This document shows positions 26,618 through 35,531 of a DNA stretch of 64,000 bases, one piece after another. The DNA comes from Leucobacter rhizosphaerae. GTDB taxonomy: Bacteria; Actinomycetota; Actinomycetes; Actinomycetales; Microbacteriaceae. The translations under genes were made by a program, and so were the position numbers. The notes under the pieces were generated by a model. It was not told where the DNA came from, did no database searches, and worked only from the letters and a program-made list of their open reading frames with translations. The DNA lies in NCBI RefSeq assembly GCF_022919175.1, contig NZ_CP095043.1, positions 2,108,001-2,172,000 on the forward strand. Reading direction: 5' to 3'. Every line of letters begins with the position of its first letter. The stretch's first letter is position 1.

Positions 26618-28058
26618 CCCGTCCCTCAGCTCCCTGCTCCACGTGCCAGGCGCGCAACCGGGCTTCCGCCGCGTCCGCGCCGATGAGCCCCTCGTCGAGG
26701 CGCACCTCGAGCAGGTACTTGTAGGCCCGCCCCACGATCGGTCCCGGCGCGATCCCGAGCAGCGCCATGATCTGCTCGCCGTCGAGCTCGGGTCGGACCG
26801 CCGCCAGCTCCTCGGCTTCCGAGAGCACCTCGATCCGCTGCTCGATGTCGTCGTAGGCGTGCTCGAGCCGCTCGGCCTTGCGCCGGTTCCGGGTGGTCAC
26901 GTCTGCACGGGTCAGGATGTGGAGGCGATCGAGTTCCTCACCCGCGTCGCGCACGTAGCGTCTCACGGCTGAATCGGTCCACTGCTGATCGCTGTAGCCG
27001 AAGAAGCGGAGGTGGAGTTCCACGAGTCGCGCGATGCGCTTCACTGTGTCGTTGTCGAAGCGGAGCTCGCGCAGGCGCTTCTTCGCCAGCTTCGCACCGA
27101 CCACGTCGTGGTGGTGGAAGGTCACCGTGCCGCGCTCGAAGCGGCGCGTGGCGGGTTTGCCGATGTCGTGCAGCAGCGCGGCGATCCGCAGCACGATGTC
27201 CGGTGCGGCGGTGGGGGAGTCGCGACGCGAGATCTCGAGATCGATCGCCTGCCGCAGCACCGTCAGGCTGTGCTCGTAGACGTCCTTGTGGCGCCCGTGA
27301 TCGTCCTGCGTCGCCACGAGTGCCGTGAGCTCCGGCAGGAAGCGCTCCGCGAGCCCCGTGTCGACGAGGTGCCGGATCCCGGGCACGGGATCCGCCGATC
27401 CCATCAGCTTCACGAACTCGTCGCGGATGCGTTCCGCGGAGATGATGTCGAGTCGCTCGGCGAACTCGGCCATCGCCGCGCGGGTGTCAACGTCGATCTC
27501 GAACCCGAGCTGGGACGCGAATCGCGCGGCCCGCAGCATTCGGAGCGGATCATCGGTGAAGGACGACTCGGGGGAGCCGGGGGTCCGGATCCGCCCGGCG
27601 AGGAGATCCTCGATTCCGCCGGAGACGTCAACGAGCCGCAGATCCGGCAGCATCAGCGCGAGGGCGTTGATCGTAAAATCCCGGCGCACGAGGTCGCCCT
27701 CGATCGTGTCGCCGTAGCTGACCTCGGGCTTCCGCGAGTCGTCGCGGTAGATCTCCGCGCGGTAGGTCGTGACCTCGACGGTCTCGCCGTGGACCTTCGC
27801 CGCGATCGTGCCGAAGTCGCGCCCCACGTCCCACACGTTGGTCGAGACGACGTCGAGGACCGCTCGCGTCTCATCAGGACGTGCCGACGTGGTGAAATCG
27901 AGATCCACCACAGGCCGGCCGAGCAGCGCGTCGCGCACGGGGCCGCCGACCAGCGCGAACTCGTGACCGCGCTCTCCGAAGGCTGCGGCGAGCTCGGCGA
28001 CCGCCGGGGATTCCGCGATCCCGCGCAGGGCATCCAGGGAGTCGCTCAGGGAAGGCAT
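26610..28058 (-). CDS. cca: CCA-adding tRNA nucleotidyltransferase
   Basis: 482 residues. Nucleotidyltransferase head LVGGPVRDALLGR with catalytic D52 and D54 in VDLDFTT, RRDFTINALAL, and the RMLRAARFASQLGF neck; then an HD domain (LRIAALLHDIGKPATR, HHHDVVGAKLAKKRLREL) and a helical tail. This is the actinobacterial class II form carrying an HD hydrolase domain. It repairs tRNA 3' ends. The start ATG is 6 bases after TACGCT, indicating a leaderless message. It is divergent from DUF6049 across 53 bases. Confidence 0.93.
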   Translation of the reverse strand: MPSLSDSLDALRGIAESPAVAELAAAFGERGHEFALVGGPVRDALLGRPVVDLDFTTSARPDETRAVLDVVSTNVWDVGRDFGTIAAKVHGETVEVTTYRAEIYRDDSRKPEVSYGDTIEGDLVRRDFTINALALMLPDLRLVDVSGGIEDLLAGRIRTPGSPESSFTDDPLRMLRAARFASQLGFEIDVDTRAAMAEFAERLDIISAERIRDEFVKLMGSADPVPGIRHLVDTGLAERFLPELTALVATQDDHGRHKDVYEHSLTVLRQAIDLEISRRDSPTAAPDIVLRIAALLHDIGKPATRRFERGTVTFHHHDVVGAKLAKKRLRELRFDNDTVKRIARLVELHLRFFGYSDQQWTDSAVRRYVRDAGEELDRLHILTRADVTTRNRRKAERLEHAYDDIEQRIEVLSEAEELAAVRPELDGEQIMALLGIAPGPIVGRAYKYLLEVRLDEGLIGADAAEARLRAWHVEQGAEGRDD

Positions 28059-28064
28059 CCCTCA

Positions 28065-28070
28065 AGCGTA
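28065..28070 (-). promoter_or_regulatory. Minus-10 element, probable leaderless promoter of cca
   Basis: On the reverse strand TACGCT ends 6 bases before the cca ATG. It shares a 53-base divergent gap with the opposite promoter at 28100. Confidence 0.55.
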
Positions 28071-28099
28071 CTCAAACCTGCGCACCAGGGGGCACTCCA

Positions 28100-28105
28100 T
28101 AGACT
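28100..28105 (+). promoter_or_regulatory. Minus-10 element, probable leaderless promoter of the DUF6049 gene
   Basis: TAGACT ends 6 bases before the ATG at 28112. This favours that ATG over the in-frame GTG at 28106, which would touch the hexamer. Confidence 0.55.
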
Positions 28106-28111
28106 GTGGCC

Positions 28112-30283
28112 ATGGCATTCCCGTCCCTTCCGCGCCGCTCCGCGTGGCGCGGTGCCGCCGCGGGCCTCGCGGCGCTGGCGCTCGTCGTGGGCGGCGCGAC
28201 GGCCGCGACCGCCGAGGCGCCCGCGGGACGACCCGCGGAGGTGGGGGACCCACCGACCGGGACCTCGCTGCCGACCCTCATCATGTCGCCACTGGAGCCG
28301 GTGCTCGGCGACTCCGCCGACGATGTCTCCGTCGGCGTGGTGGTGCGGAACCCGGGGGACGAGCCGATCCCGGCGGGAGAGCTCCGAGTGGAGCTCAACC
28401 CGCAGCGCGTCGAGACCATCGCCGGCCTCGACGAGGAGTTCCCCGTCTCGGGGGAGCTCCTCGCGGAATCCGCGATCGGCTCGACGGCCGCCGAGAGCGA
28501 GCAGTCGGTCACCGTGACGATCGCCCGCGAGGATCTTCCGCTGACCGCGCTCATCGCCCCCGGGGTCTATCAGCTGCGGGCCACCCTCACGCCGGAGTCC
28601 GGCACGGCGCCGGTCATCCCGGAGGTCACGGGGGATCCCGGATCGGACCCTGAGGCGGCGGAGGCGGGGGATTCCGCGACCGCCGAGACCGATGCGCTGC
28701 GCTCCGCCGCCGTCCCGTTCGTCTGGCGCGAGAGCGGCGGGTCCGACGTCGAGGTCAGCGTGATCGTGCCCCTCGTGCTGCCGACCGACATCCGCACACT
28801 GCCGACCCGGGATCAGCTGAGCGATCTGGTCCCTCGGCTCGATCGGCTCCTCACCGCCGCGACGGCGCAGCGCGCCACACTCGCGATCGACCCGCGGATC
28901 ATCGCCGGCATCCGCGCGTACGGTGATGAGGCCCCGCTCCTCGCCCAACGGTTCCTCTCTCGGCTCGAGTCGAGCTCGCTGCCGGGGTTCCTGCTGCAGT
29001 TCGCCGATGCGGATCCCGCGGCGCAAGCGGCGCTGGGCTTCACGACGCTGCTCGAGCCCACGAATCTCGACTTCGTCTCGCGGTTCGGCGTCGAGCCCGC
29101 CCAGGAGCCCGCGGACGAATTGCCCGACGAACCCGCTGACGACCCTGCCGAGGACGACACCGTCCCGACCGTGCTCCCCACCCTCAGCGAGCTGCTCGCC
29201 TGGTCCGAGGAGGCGCCCACGGCCTGGCCCGCGGAGGGTGCGGTCGACGAGGGGACCCTGCAGCTGCTCGAGGCGAACGGCATCTCCGACGTCGTGCTCA
29301 CCTCGGACAACGTGACGCAGGAAGGGGGCCCGCGGGTGACGCTGGGCCGCAGCGACGCCCTCGTCACGGATGCACGACTCGGTGCAGCTGCTCGCCGTGC
29401 CCTCGCGGCACCCAACGACACCGAGCGTGCCGCGGCGGTGTCCGAGATCGCCGCCCGCCTCGCCCTCGCCGCCGAGACCGACGTACCGGGCGTGATCCTC
29501 GGTCTCGACCGCGGTGCGATCGCCGACGCGGAGAACCCGGAGCAGCTCCTCGAGGACATCGGCGACCTCGACTGGGTCGCGGCCACACCGCACACGGAGC
29601 AGGCCACCGGCACCGCGTCGCTGAAGTCCGCGGACACGCTCGAGGAGCGGCGGGAGCTGCTGCGCACGGCAGTAAACCGCGAGGGCGCCGTCGATGAAGT
29701 CGGGGCGATCCTCATCCACCCCGAATACCTCAGCGGCTACCAGCGCACCCGCTTGCTCGATCTGTTCGCCACCCGGTACGCGGCGTCAGACGCCGATTTC
29801 CCCGCGGTCGCCACGACGTTCCGCATGCGCGACGCGGAACTGATGGAGGGCGTGCGGGCGGTCAGCACGGAGCACACGCAGCTCGTCGGCGCGTCGACCC
29901 GTGTGCCCGTGCAGCTCCGCAACTCCCTGCCCTTCGAGGCGCTGGTGTCGGTGCGGGTCGACCCCGCGTCGGCCGCCCTCACCGTCCCCGAGCGGTCCTT
30001 CGCCGACGTCCGCGTGCGCCCCGAGGGCACCGAGCAGCTGCTGGTCCCGGTGCAGAGCCGGGTGTCGTCAGGCGAATCCGGGCTCGTGGTGAGCATCGCC
30101 GACGTCTCCGGCGACTGGACGATCTTCACGGGGACCCTCTCGATCACCATCCGCAGCGGCGTCGAGACGATCGCGATCTGGACCCTCGGCGGGCTGGCGG
30201 CGCTGCTCCTCGGATTCGGGATCTGGCGCAGCGTGCGCCGCCGTCGCCACCGCCGGCGCGCGCCCGAGCTGACCGCGGCCTGA
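28112..30283 (+). CDS. Secreted membrane-anchored DUF6049 protein
   Basis: 723 residues: a signal peptide (about 1-35, basic then AGLAALALVVGG), a long extracytoplasmic region without enzymatic motifs, an acidic EPADELPDEPADDPAEDD linker near 330, and a C-terminal membrane segment (LGGLAALLLGFGIW) with an Arg-rich tail. DUF6049 proteins sit beside cca and murJ near the origin in many Actinobacteria, suggesting a role in envelope assembly, though no activity is known. Here murJ does not follow; trxB does, after 117 bases. Confidence 0.82.
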   Translation: MAFPSLPRRSAWRGAAAGLAALALVVGGATAATAEAPAGRPAEVGDPPTGTSLPTLIMSPLEPVLGDSADDVSVGVVVRNPGDEPIPAGELRVELNPQRVETIAGLDEEFPVSGELLAESAIGSTAAESEQSVTVTIAREDLPLTALIAPGVYQLRATLTPESGTAPVIPEVTGDPGSDPEAAEAGDSATAETDALRSAAVPFVWRESGGSDVEVSVIVPLVLPTDIRTLPTRDQLSDLVPRLDRLLTAATAQRATLAIDPRIIAGIRAYGDEAPLLAQRFLSRLESSSLPGFLLQFADADPAAQAALGFTTLLEPTNLDFVSRFGVEPAQEPADELPDEPADDPAEDDTVPTVLPTLSELLAWSEEAPTAWPAEGAVDEGTLQLLEANGISDVVLTSDNVTQEGGPRVTLGRSDALVTDARLGAAARRALAAPNDTERAAAVSEIAARLALAAETDVPGVILGLDRGAIADAENPEQLLEDIGDLDWVAATPHTEQATGTASLKSADTLEERRELLRTAVNREGAVDEVGAILIHPEYLSGYQRTRLLDLFATRYAASDADFPAVATTFRMRDAELMEGVRAVSTEHTQLVGASTRVPVQLRNSLPFEALVSVRVDPASAALTVPERSFADVRVRPEGTEQLLVPVQSRVSSGESGLVVSIADVSGDWTIFTGTLSITIRSGVETIAIWTLGGLAALLLGFGIWRSVRRRRHRRRAPELTAA

Positions 30284-30400
30284 GTCGGCTCCGCATCGCC
30301 TGTGCGTGGGGGAGGCGCGGGGAATAGCGCAACCCTAGGATGGGTTGTAGTCCCCAGAGCGGCCAGAGCCGCAGTCACCGCAAGGCGTGCGAGGAGTCCC

Positions 30401-31357
30401 ATGCACCAGATCATCATCATCGGGTCCGGCCCTGCCGGCTTCACCGCTGCCATCTACGCCGCCCGCGCGGGCCTGCAGCCGGTGCTCTTCGCGAGCTCCG
30501 TTGCCGTCGGCGGCGAACTGATGAACACGACCGACGTCGAGAACTTCCCGGGCTTTCCCGAGGGGATCCAGGGCCCGGATCTCATGCAGAAGATGCAGGA
30601 GCAGGCCGAGCGCTTCGGCACCGAGGTCGTCTACGACGACATCACCGAGGTCGACTTCAGCGGCGATGTCAAGCGTGTCGTCGCCGGCGACGGCACCACG
30701 CACGAGGCCCATACCGTGATCTACGCGACCGGGTCCGCGTACCGCAAACTGGGCCTCCCCGACGAGGATCGACTGTCGGGCCACGGCGTCTCGTGGTGCG
30801 CGACCTGCGACGGGTTCTTCTTCCGCGAGAAGACGATCGCCGTCGTCGGCGGCGGCGACTCCGCGATGGAGGAGGCCACCTTCCTGACCCGCTTCGCCGA
30901 CAAGGTCTACGTGATCCACCGTCGCAACGAGCTCAAGGCCTCGAAGATCATGCAGCAGCGCGCCTTCGACAACCCGAAGATCGAGTTCATCTGGGACTCG
31001 GGCATCAGTGCGATCCACGGCGACACCGAGGTGACGGGGGTGACCCTGCAGAGCACGGTCGACGGCACCGAGCGCGAGCTCGCCATCGAGGGGCTCTTCA
31101 TCGCCATCGGCAACGATCCCCGCACGCACCTCGTGCACGGCAAACTGGACCTCACGAGCGAGGGCACGATCGCCGTCGAGGGGCGGAGCTCGCGCACCTC
31201 GGCACCCGGCGTCTTCGCCGCAGGCGACGTCATCGACCCGAGCTACCGCCAGGCCATCACGGCCGCGGGATCCGGCACCGTTGCGGCGCTGGACGCGGAG
31301 CACTACCTCGCCGCGCTGGAACAGCAGGAGCAGGCAGCCGCGCTCACCGCGGTCTAG
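30401..31357 (+). CDS. trxB: Thioredoxin-disulfide reductase
   Basis: 318 residues. FAD-binding GSGPAGFTAAIYAARAG near the N-terminus, redox C133-A-T-C136 in WCATCDG, NADPH-binding VVGGGDSAMEEA, and the C-terminal GVFAAGDVIDPSYRQAITAAGSG FAD motif. It reduces the thioredoxin encoded 29 bases downstream. The ATG at 30401 is chosen: GAGGAG lies just upstream and the conserved HQIIIIGSG start fits; a longer open frame to 30302 does not match the family. Confidence 0.97.
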   Translation: MHQIIIIGSGPAGFTAAIYAARAGLQPVLFASSVAVGGELMNTTDVENFPGFPEGIQGPDLMQKMQEQAERFGTEVVYDDITEVDFSGDVKRVVAGDGTTHEAHTVIYATGSAYRKLGLPDEDRLSGHGVSWCATCDGFFFREKTIAVVGGGDSAMEEATFLTRFADKVYVIHRRNELKASKIMQQRAFDNPKIEFIWDSGISAIHGDTEVTGVTLQSTVDGTERELAIEGLFIAIGNDPRTHLVHGKLDLTSEGTIAVEGRSSRTSAPGVFAAGDVIDPSYRQAITAAGSGTVAALDAEHYLAALEQQEQAAALTAV

Positions 31358-31386
31358 TCCGATTTCGAACGAAGGAGACAGCAATC

Positions 31387-31710
31387 ATGAGTGAAGCCAT
31401 CATCGTCGACGAGCAGTCGTTTGACCAGGTCGTGCTGCAGAGCGACGTTCCCGTCCTCGTGGACTTCTGGGCGGAGTGGTGCGGTCCCTGCCGTGCGGTC
31501 GCCCCGATCCTCGATCAGATCGCCGCGGAGCACGACGGCAAGATCATCATCGCGAAGCTGAACGTCGATGAGAACCCGAACCTCGCGGCCCAGTACCGCA
31601 TCACCTCCATCCCCGCGATGAAGGTCTTCAAGGGCGGCGATGAGGTGCGCGAGATCATCGGCGCCATGCCGAAGCCCATGATCGAGCAGCACCTCAACGG
31701 CATCATCTAA
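31387..31710 (+). CDS. trxA: Thioredoxin
   Basis: 107 residues, full thioredoxin fold: VLVDFWAEWCGPCRAVAPILDQIA with active cysteines C32 and C35, the cis-proline loop ITSIPAM near residue 73 and the terminal GAMPKPMIEQHL helix. It is the general dithiol reductant paired with trxB in a two-gene operon. The ribosome site GAAGGAGA precedes the ATG. A GC-rich hairpin follows the gene. Confidence 0.97.
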   Translation: MSEAIIVDEQSFDQVVLQSDVPVLVDFWAEWCGPCRAVAPILDQIAAEHDGKIIIAKLNVDENPNLAAQYRITSIPAMKVFKGGDEVREIIGAMPKPMIEQHLNGII

Positions 31711-31743
31711 CCGGAGTCCGAGCAGGCGCTCGGACGGCAGGCC

Positions 31744-31783
31744 ACAGCAGCGGCGGATCACCTCGGTGGTCCGCCGCTGCTGT
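31744..31783 (+). terminator. Hairpin after trxA
   Basis: ACAGCAGCGGCGGA (31744-31757) is fully complementary to TCCGCCGCTGCTGT (31770-31783), with an inner CACC/GGTG extension. No T-run follows (TGTGTGCG), so it may stop transcription inefficiently, stabilise the 3' end, or act for both directions. Confidence 0.6.
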
Positions 31784-31867
31784 GTGTGCGGGTGGGGCGG
31801 ACTCCCGGGTGCCCGGCGCCGCCCGTCGGCTCGTCCCCGTCAGCTGCCAGCCGACACCCGTCAGCCG

Positions 31868-32326
31868 TCAGCCGTCCGCGATCGTCTCGGCGAGTTCCGC
31901 CAGCCGATCGATGGAGGCCCGCAGCCCCGCACTCGTGTTCGCCCGCGCCCGCTCGATCCGCGCCGGGTCTGCGAGGTGCGTCCAGTCGTAGGTGTGCCGG
32001 ACGAGCGTCTGCCCGTCCCGCTGCGGCAGCAGTTCCCAGCGCCAGAGGTGCCCCGCGGGGGCGGCACCGGGAGAGGCCGGGCACCACGCGATCCGCCGAC
32101 CCTCCTCGAATTCGACGACGTGGTTTTCGCGCACCTTGTCGCTGGTGGTGCGCATCGAGAACACCTCGCCGACCGCGTGAACCCGCTGTCCGGGAGCGGC
32201 CTCCGCGAGATTGTCGTTGCCGTCCCACTCGGGCTGACGCGCGGGGTCCGCGATGAGTTCGAACAGCACCTCAGCCGGCGCGGCGACCAGTCGTTCGGCG
32301 CTGACGATGCGCGTGGTGTCTTCCAT
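31868..32326 (-). CDS. SRPBCC (START-like) domain protein
   Basis: 152 residues with the polyketide cyclase/AHSA1-like START fold: ERLVAAPAEVLFELIADPARQPEWDGND at the N-terminus, alternating strands (RRIAWCPASPG, LWRWELLPQRDGQTLVRHTYDWTHL) and a long C-terminal helix. Such proteins bind hydrophobic ligands; no specific ligand is implied. I take the ATG at 32326 over a TTG 12 bases upstream. It lies between the thioredoxin operon (convergent) and parB (39 bases upstream on the same strand), and is not part of the usual block here. Confidence 0.75.
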   Translation of the reverse strand: MEDTTRIVSAERLVAAPAEVLFELIADPARQPEWDGNDNLAEAAPGQRVHAVGEVFSMRTTSDKVRENHVVEFEEGRRIAWCPASPGAAPAGHLWRWELLPQRDGQTLVRHTYDWTHLADPARIERARANTSAGLRASIDRLAELAETIADG

Positions 32327-32365
32327 GCGCCCAGTCAAGCACGATCGGGCTGGGCGCGGGTGCGA

Positions 32366-33367
32366 TCAGCCGAAACCGGGGTCGTCCAGCTCGCTCAGGA
32401 TGCGCTTCAGGTCGGCGATCGTGGCGAAATCGATGATGATCTGGCCCTTCTTCGCACCGAGCTTGACGCTTACCCGGGTGTCGAAACGATCGCCGAGGCG
32501 CTCGGCGATCTCCCCGAGCTGCGCCTGCACCCCGCCGGCGCGAGCTTTGGGGAGCTTGCGCTTCGGCTCGTCACCCGCGGCGGCCTCGGCGGCGCGCACC
32601 GAGAGCCCTTCGTTCACGATCTTGTCGGCGAGGCGCTGCATCGATTCCGCGTCGCCGTCGAGCGACAGGATCGCGCGGGCGTGTCCCGCGGACAGCACGC
32701 CGGCGGCGACGCGGCTCTGCACGGTTTCCGGGAGCTTCAGCAGGCGGATCGTGTTCGAGATCTGCGGCCGTGACCGGCCGATCCGCGTGGCGAGCTGCTC
32801 CTGGGTGATCCCGAAGTCCGCCAGCAACTGCTGGTAGGCGGACGCCTCCTCCAGCGGGTTGAGCTGCGCGCGGTGCAAATTCTCGAGCAGCGCGTCGCGC
32901 AGCATGTGCTCGTCCGCCGTGCTGCGGACGATCGCCGGGATGGTCTCGAGGCCCGCGCGCTTCGACGCGCGCAGTCGCCGCTCGCCCATGATGAGCTCGT
33001 AGTGCGGCCCCTCGGCCGGGGCGTCGTCGATCGCCCGGACCACGATGGGCTGGAAGACGCCGAACTCGCGCACGCTGTGGGTCAGTTCGGCGAGGGCTTC
33101 CTCGTCGAACTCGGTGCGCGGCTGCAGGCGGTTGGGCACGATGTCCGCGACATCGAGGCGTGTGAGCTGAGCGCCCGGGACATCGCGCAGCTCGACCGCT
33201 TCGGCCTCCGCCTCGGGCGCCTCGGGAGCCGACGGGGCCGCAGTGTCGGTCGCCGTGGCGGTGTTCGACGGGAAGAAGACGTCGACCGGACGCTCACCGC
33301 TCGACGGGGCCTGGGGGATCAGTGCGCCGATCCCGCGGCCGAGACCGCCTCGCTTTTTCGTCGCCAT
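32366..33367 (-). CDS. parB: Chromosome-partitioning protein ParB
   Basis: 333 residues. Disordered start, then the N-terminal ParB domain (IVPNRLQPRTEFDEEALAELTHSVREFGVFQP), the CTP-binding motif GERRLRASKRAG, the helix-turn-helix region (GITQEQLATRIGRSRPQISNTIRLLKLPE) and a C-terminal dimerisation segment (GQIIIDFATIADLKRIL). It loads on parS sites (35004, 41367, 41406 in this window), slides as a clamp and recruits SMC. It follows parA with a 3-base gap. Confidence 0.97.
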   Translation of the reverse strand: MATKKRGGLGRGIGALIPQAPSSGERPVDVFFPSNTATATDTAAPSAPEAPEAEAEAVELRDVPGAQLTRLDVADIVPNRLQPRTEFDEEALAELTHSVREFGVFQPIVVRAIDDAPAEGPHYELIMGERRLRASKRAGLETIPAIVRSTADEHMLRDALLENLHRAQLNPLEEASAYQQLLADFGITQEQLATRIGRSRPQISNTIRLLKLPETVQSRVAAGVLSAGHARAILSLDGDAESMQRLADKIVNEGLSVRAAEAAAGDEPKRKLPKARAGGVQAQLGEIAERLGDRFDTRVSVKLGAKKGQIIIDFATIADLKRILSELDDPGFG

Positions 33368-33370
33368 GCC

Positions 33371-34285
33371 TTACGCTCCTTCATCGTTCGCACCATCGGC
33401 CTGGGACCGGCCCGGACCGCGTTCTGCCATTTCCGCCGCAGCTTCGAGATACGCCAGAGCGCCGATCGACGCGCCGTCGTACGCGTGCACCGTCTGGCCG
33501 TAGCTCGGCGCCTCCGAGATCCGCACCGACCGCGGGACCACGGCATTCAGCACTTCGGCGGGGAAGTGCGAGCGCACCTCGCTCGCCACCTCCTGCGCCA
33601 GGTTCGTCCGTGCGTCGTACATGGTGAGCAGAATGGTCGAGACGCGGAGGCTCGGGTTCAAGTGCTTCTGGATCAGCTGGATATTGCTCAGGAGCTGGCT
33701 CAGGCCCTCGAGCGCGTAGTACTCGCACTGGATCGGGATCAAGACCTCGTCGGCTGCGACGAACGCGTTCACAGTGAGCAGGCCGAGTGACGGCGGGCAG
33801 TCGATGAACACATAGTGGTACTGCTCGTCGGAGTCGGCGAGGAAGGCCTGGAGGGCGGTCCGAAGGCGCTGCTCGCGCGCGACGAGGGAGACGAGTTCGA
33901 TCTCCGCGCCCGCGAGGTTGATGGTCGAGGGCACGCAGTGCAGGTTCTCGTGATCGCTCGAGGTCTGGAGCGCCTCATCGAGACTGCTGTCGCCGAGGAG
34001 CACGTCGTACACACTCGTGACCTCGGGCCGGTGCGGAACTCCGAGGGCCGTGGAGGCGTTGCCCTGCGGGTCCAGATCGATGACCAGCACGTTCGCACCG
34101 CGTCGTGCGAGCGCAGAGGCGAGGTTGACGGTCGTTGTCGTCTTTCCGACGCCGCCCTTCTGATTCGACACCGTGATCACGCGCGTGCGCTCGGGAAGGG
34201 GCGACACCGTCTCGGCGAGGCGCCGCCGTCGCCGGATCTTGTCGACGAGATGGTCGCCGACGAGCGACTTCTCTGTTTCAGCCAT
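33371..34285 (-). CDS. parA: Chromosome-partitioning ATPase ParA (Soj)
   Basis: 304 residues. After a 40-residue basic extension comes the deviant Walker A KGGVGKTTTTVNLASALA, then VLVIDLDPQGNASTALG, FIDCPPSLGLLTVNA and the C-terminal DNA-binding region. The start is the ATG at 34285, inside the end of rsmG (8-base overlap); an open frame extending to 34534 is antisense-like noise. Together with ParB it positions the origin region. The order rsmG-parA-parB is standard for this phylum. Confidence 0.96.
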   Translation of the reverse strand: MAETEKSLVGDHLVDKIRRRRRLAETVSPLPERTRVITVSNQKGGVGKTTTTVNLASALARRGANVLVIDLDPQGNASTALGVPHRPEVTSVYDVLLGDSSLDEALQTSSDHENLHCVPSTINLAGAEIELVSLVAREQRLRTALQAFLADSDEQYHYVFIDCPPSLGLLTVNAFVAADEVLIPIQCEYYALEGLSQLLSNIQLIQKHLNPSLRVSTILLTMYDARTNLAQEVASEVRSHFPAEVLNAVVPRSVRISEAPSYGQTVHAYDGASIGALAYLEAAAEMAERGPGRSQADGANDEGA

Positions 34286-34937
34286 GAGTCCCAAGCCTAG
34301 CCCGAAATACGCGCGTGGACTCCGCCAACTGCCCGACCCCGAGCTCCTCCACCGCGACGTCGCGCACCCGGTACTTGCGGAGCACCTTCTCGGCAGCGGT
34401 GATCTCACCGTCGACGGCGGCCCCCTTGAGGAACAGCATCTCCCCACCGTCGCGGAGCAGCGGTGCCGTGAGCGGGATGAGCTTGCGCAGCGCGGTGACG
34501 GCACGGGCGGTGATCTGATCGACCTCGAACGCACCGTGGAACTCCTCGGCGCGGCCCCGTCGGACCTCGACGTTCCCGAGCTCGAGGCGTGTGATCTGCT
34601 CGGTCAACCAGGCGCAGCGGCGCTCCATGGGTTCGATCAGCAAGAACTCGGCGTCGGGTCGGATGATGGCCAGCACCAGGCCGGGCATCCCGCCGCCCGT
34701 ACCGATGTCGGCGACGCGCGCACCCGGCTGGACCAGCGGTGCGAGCAGTGCACTGTTGAGGATGTGCCGGGTCCACAGCCGGGGGAGTTCGAGTGGGCCG
34801 ATGAGCCCCAGCTCCTCGCCGCGTGCGCCAAGATCAGCGGTGAAGTTACGCAGTAGGTCGAGACGGTCACCCGCCAGTTCTGCCGCAGCGGCTGGTTCGG
34901 GCTCGATCGTCGTGCTCGGTTCCACGGGGTCTCTCAC
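34278..34937 (-). CDS. rsmG: 16S rRNA (guanine-N7) methyltransferase RsmG (GidB)
   Basis: 219 residues with the SAM-binding motif VADIGTGGGMPGLVLAI, the acidic LIEPMERRCAWL strand and ITARAVTALRKLIPL. It methylates G527 of 16S rRNA, and loss in other Actinobacteria gives low-level streptomycin resistance. The start appears to be GTG at 34937 with a poor ribosome site, so a slightly internal start is possible. It overlaps parA by 8 bases and follows jag by 83 bases; a parS site lies in that gap. Confidence 0.95.
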   Translation of the reverse strand: MRDPVEPSTTIEPEPAAAAELAGDRLDLLRNFTADLGARGEELGLIGPLELPRLWTRHILNSALLAPLVQPGARVADIGTGGGMPGLVLAIIRPDAEFLLIEPMERRCAWLTEQITRLELGNVEVRRGRAEEFHGAFEVDQITARAVTALRKLIPLTAPLLRDGGEMLFLKGAAVDGEITAAEKVLRKYRVRDVAVEELGVGQLAESTRVFRARLGTHG

Positions 34938-35003
34938 TTCACTTCGGCGGACTGGGCCGGCGGGTTGCTCACCTCGCCGGACGGGTGACGGTGTCGAGCC
35001 GGG

Positions 35004-35017
35004 GTTTCACGTGAAAC
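35004..35017. promoter_or_regulatory. parS site between jag and rsmG
   Basis: GTTTCACGTGAAAC is the exact 14-base core of the universal ParB-binding palindrome. It sits in the 83-base gap upstream of the rsmG-parA-parB genes, about 4 kb from oriC. Confidence 0.93.
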
Positions 35018-35020
35018 GGA

Positions 35021-35524
35021 CTACGCGTTGCGAATGACGAGGCGTCGATCCCGACCCTCACCGCGCGACTCCGAGAAGTAGCCGCGCTGTGCGACGTCGT
35101 CGTGCACCAGCTTGCGCTCGTAGGACGACATCGGCTCAAGCTCGACCTCGATGCGGCCGGCGGCGATCTGCGCAACGGCGGCGTCCACCATGCGCTTGAG
35201 CTCCGTCTCGCGCGCGCTGCGCGATCCGCCGATGTCGATGATGAGTCGCGAGAAGCGTCCGGTCTTCGCCTGCACGGCGAGCCGGGTGAGATCCTGCAGC
35301 GCCTGCACCGCGTCGGCGCCGGCGAGACGATCCAGTTCGGCATCCCCGCCCGTCACGGAGACATAGGCGCGTCCATTCGCGACATCGATGTCGATGTCCC
35401 CATCGAGATCGGCGATGTCGAGGAGCCCCTCGATGTAGTCCGCCGCGAGGTCGCCGTCGGCCTCGAGCTCGGCCAGGCTGAGTTCGTCGGTGGTGTGCTC
35501 GGGTGCTGTCTGATCAGTGCTCAC
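35021..35524 (-). CDS. jag: RNA-binding protein Jag/KhpB (KH and R3H domains)
   Basis: 167 residues. Acidic N-terminus, a KH-like region at about 45-100 (AYVSVTGGDAELDRLAGADAVQALQDLTRLAV), and the R3H domain near the C-terminus (LEPMSSYERKLVHDDVAQRGYFSESRGEGRDRRLVI). It lacks the extra N-terminal Jag domain of Firmicutes. Known homologues bind RNA with KhpA and affect cell division. GTG start; it lies 7 bases after yidC in the rpmH-rnpA-yidD-yidC-jag unit. Confidence 0.93.
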   Translation of the reverse strand: MSTDQTAPEHTTDELSLAELEADGDLAADYIEGLLDIADLDGDIDIDVANGRAYVSVTGGDAELDRLAGADAVQALQDLTRLAVQAKTGRFSRLIIDIGGSRSARETELKRMVDAAVAQIAAGRIEVELEPMSSYERKLVHDDVAQRGYFSESRGEGRDRRLVIRNA

Positions 35525-35531
35525 GACGCGG

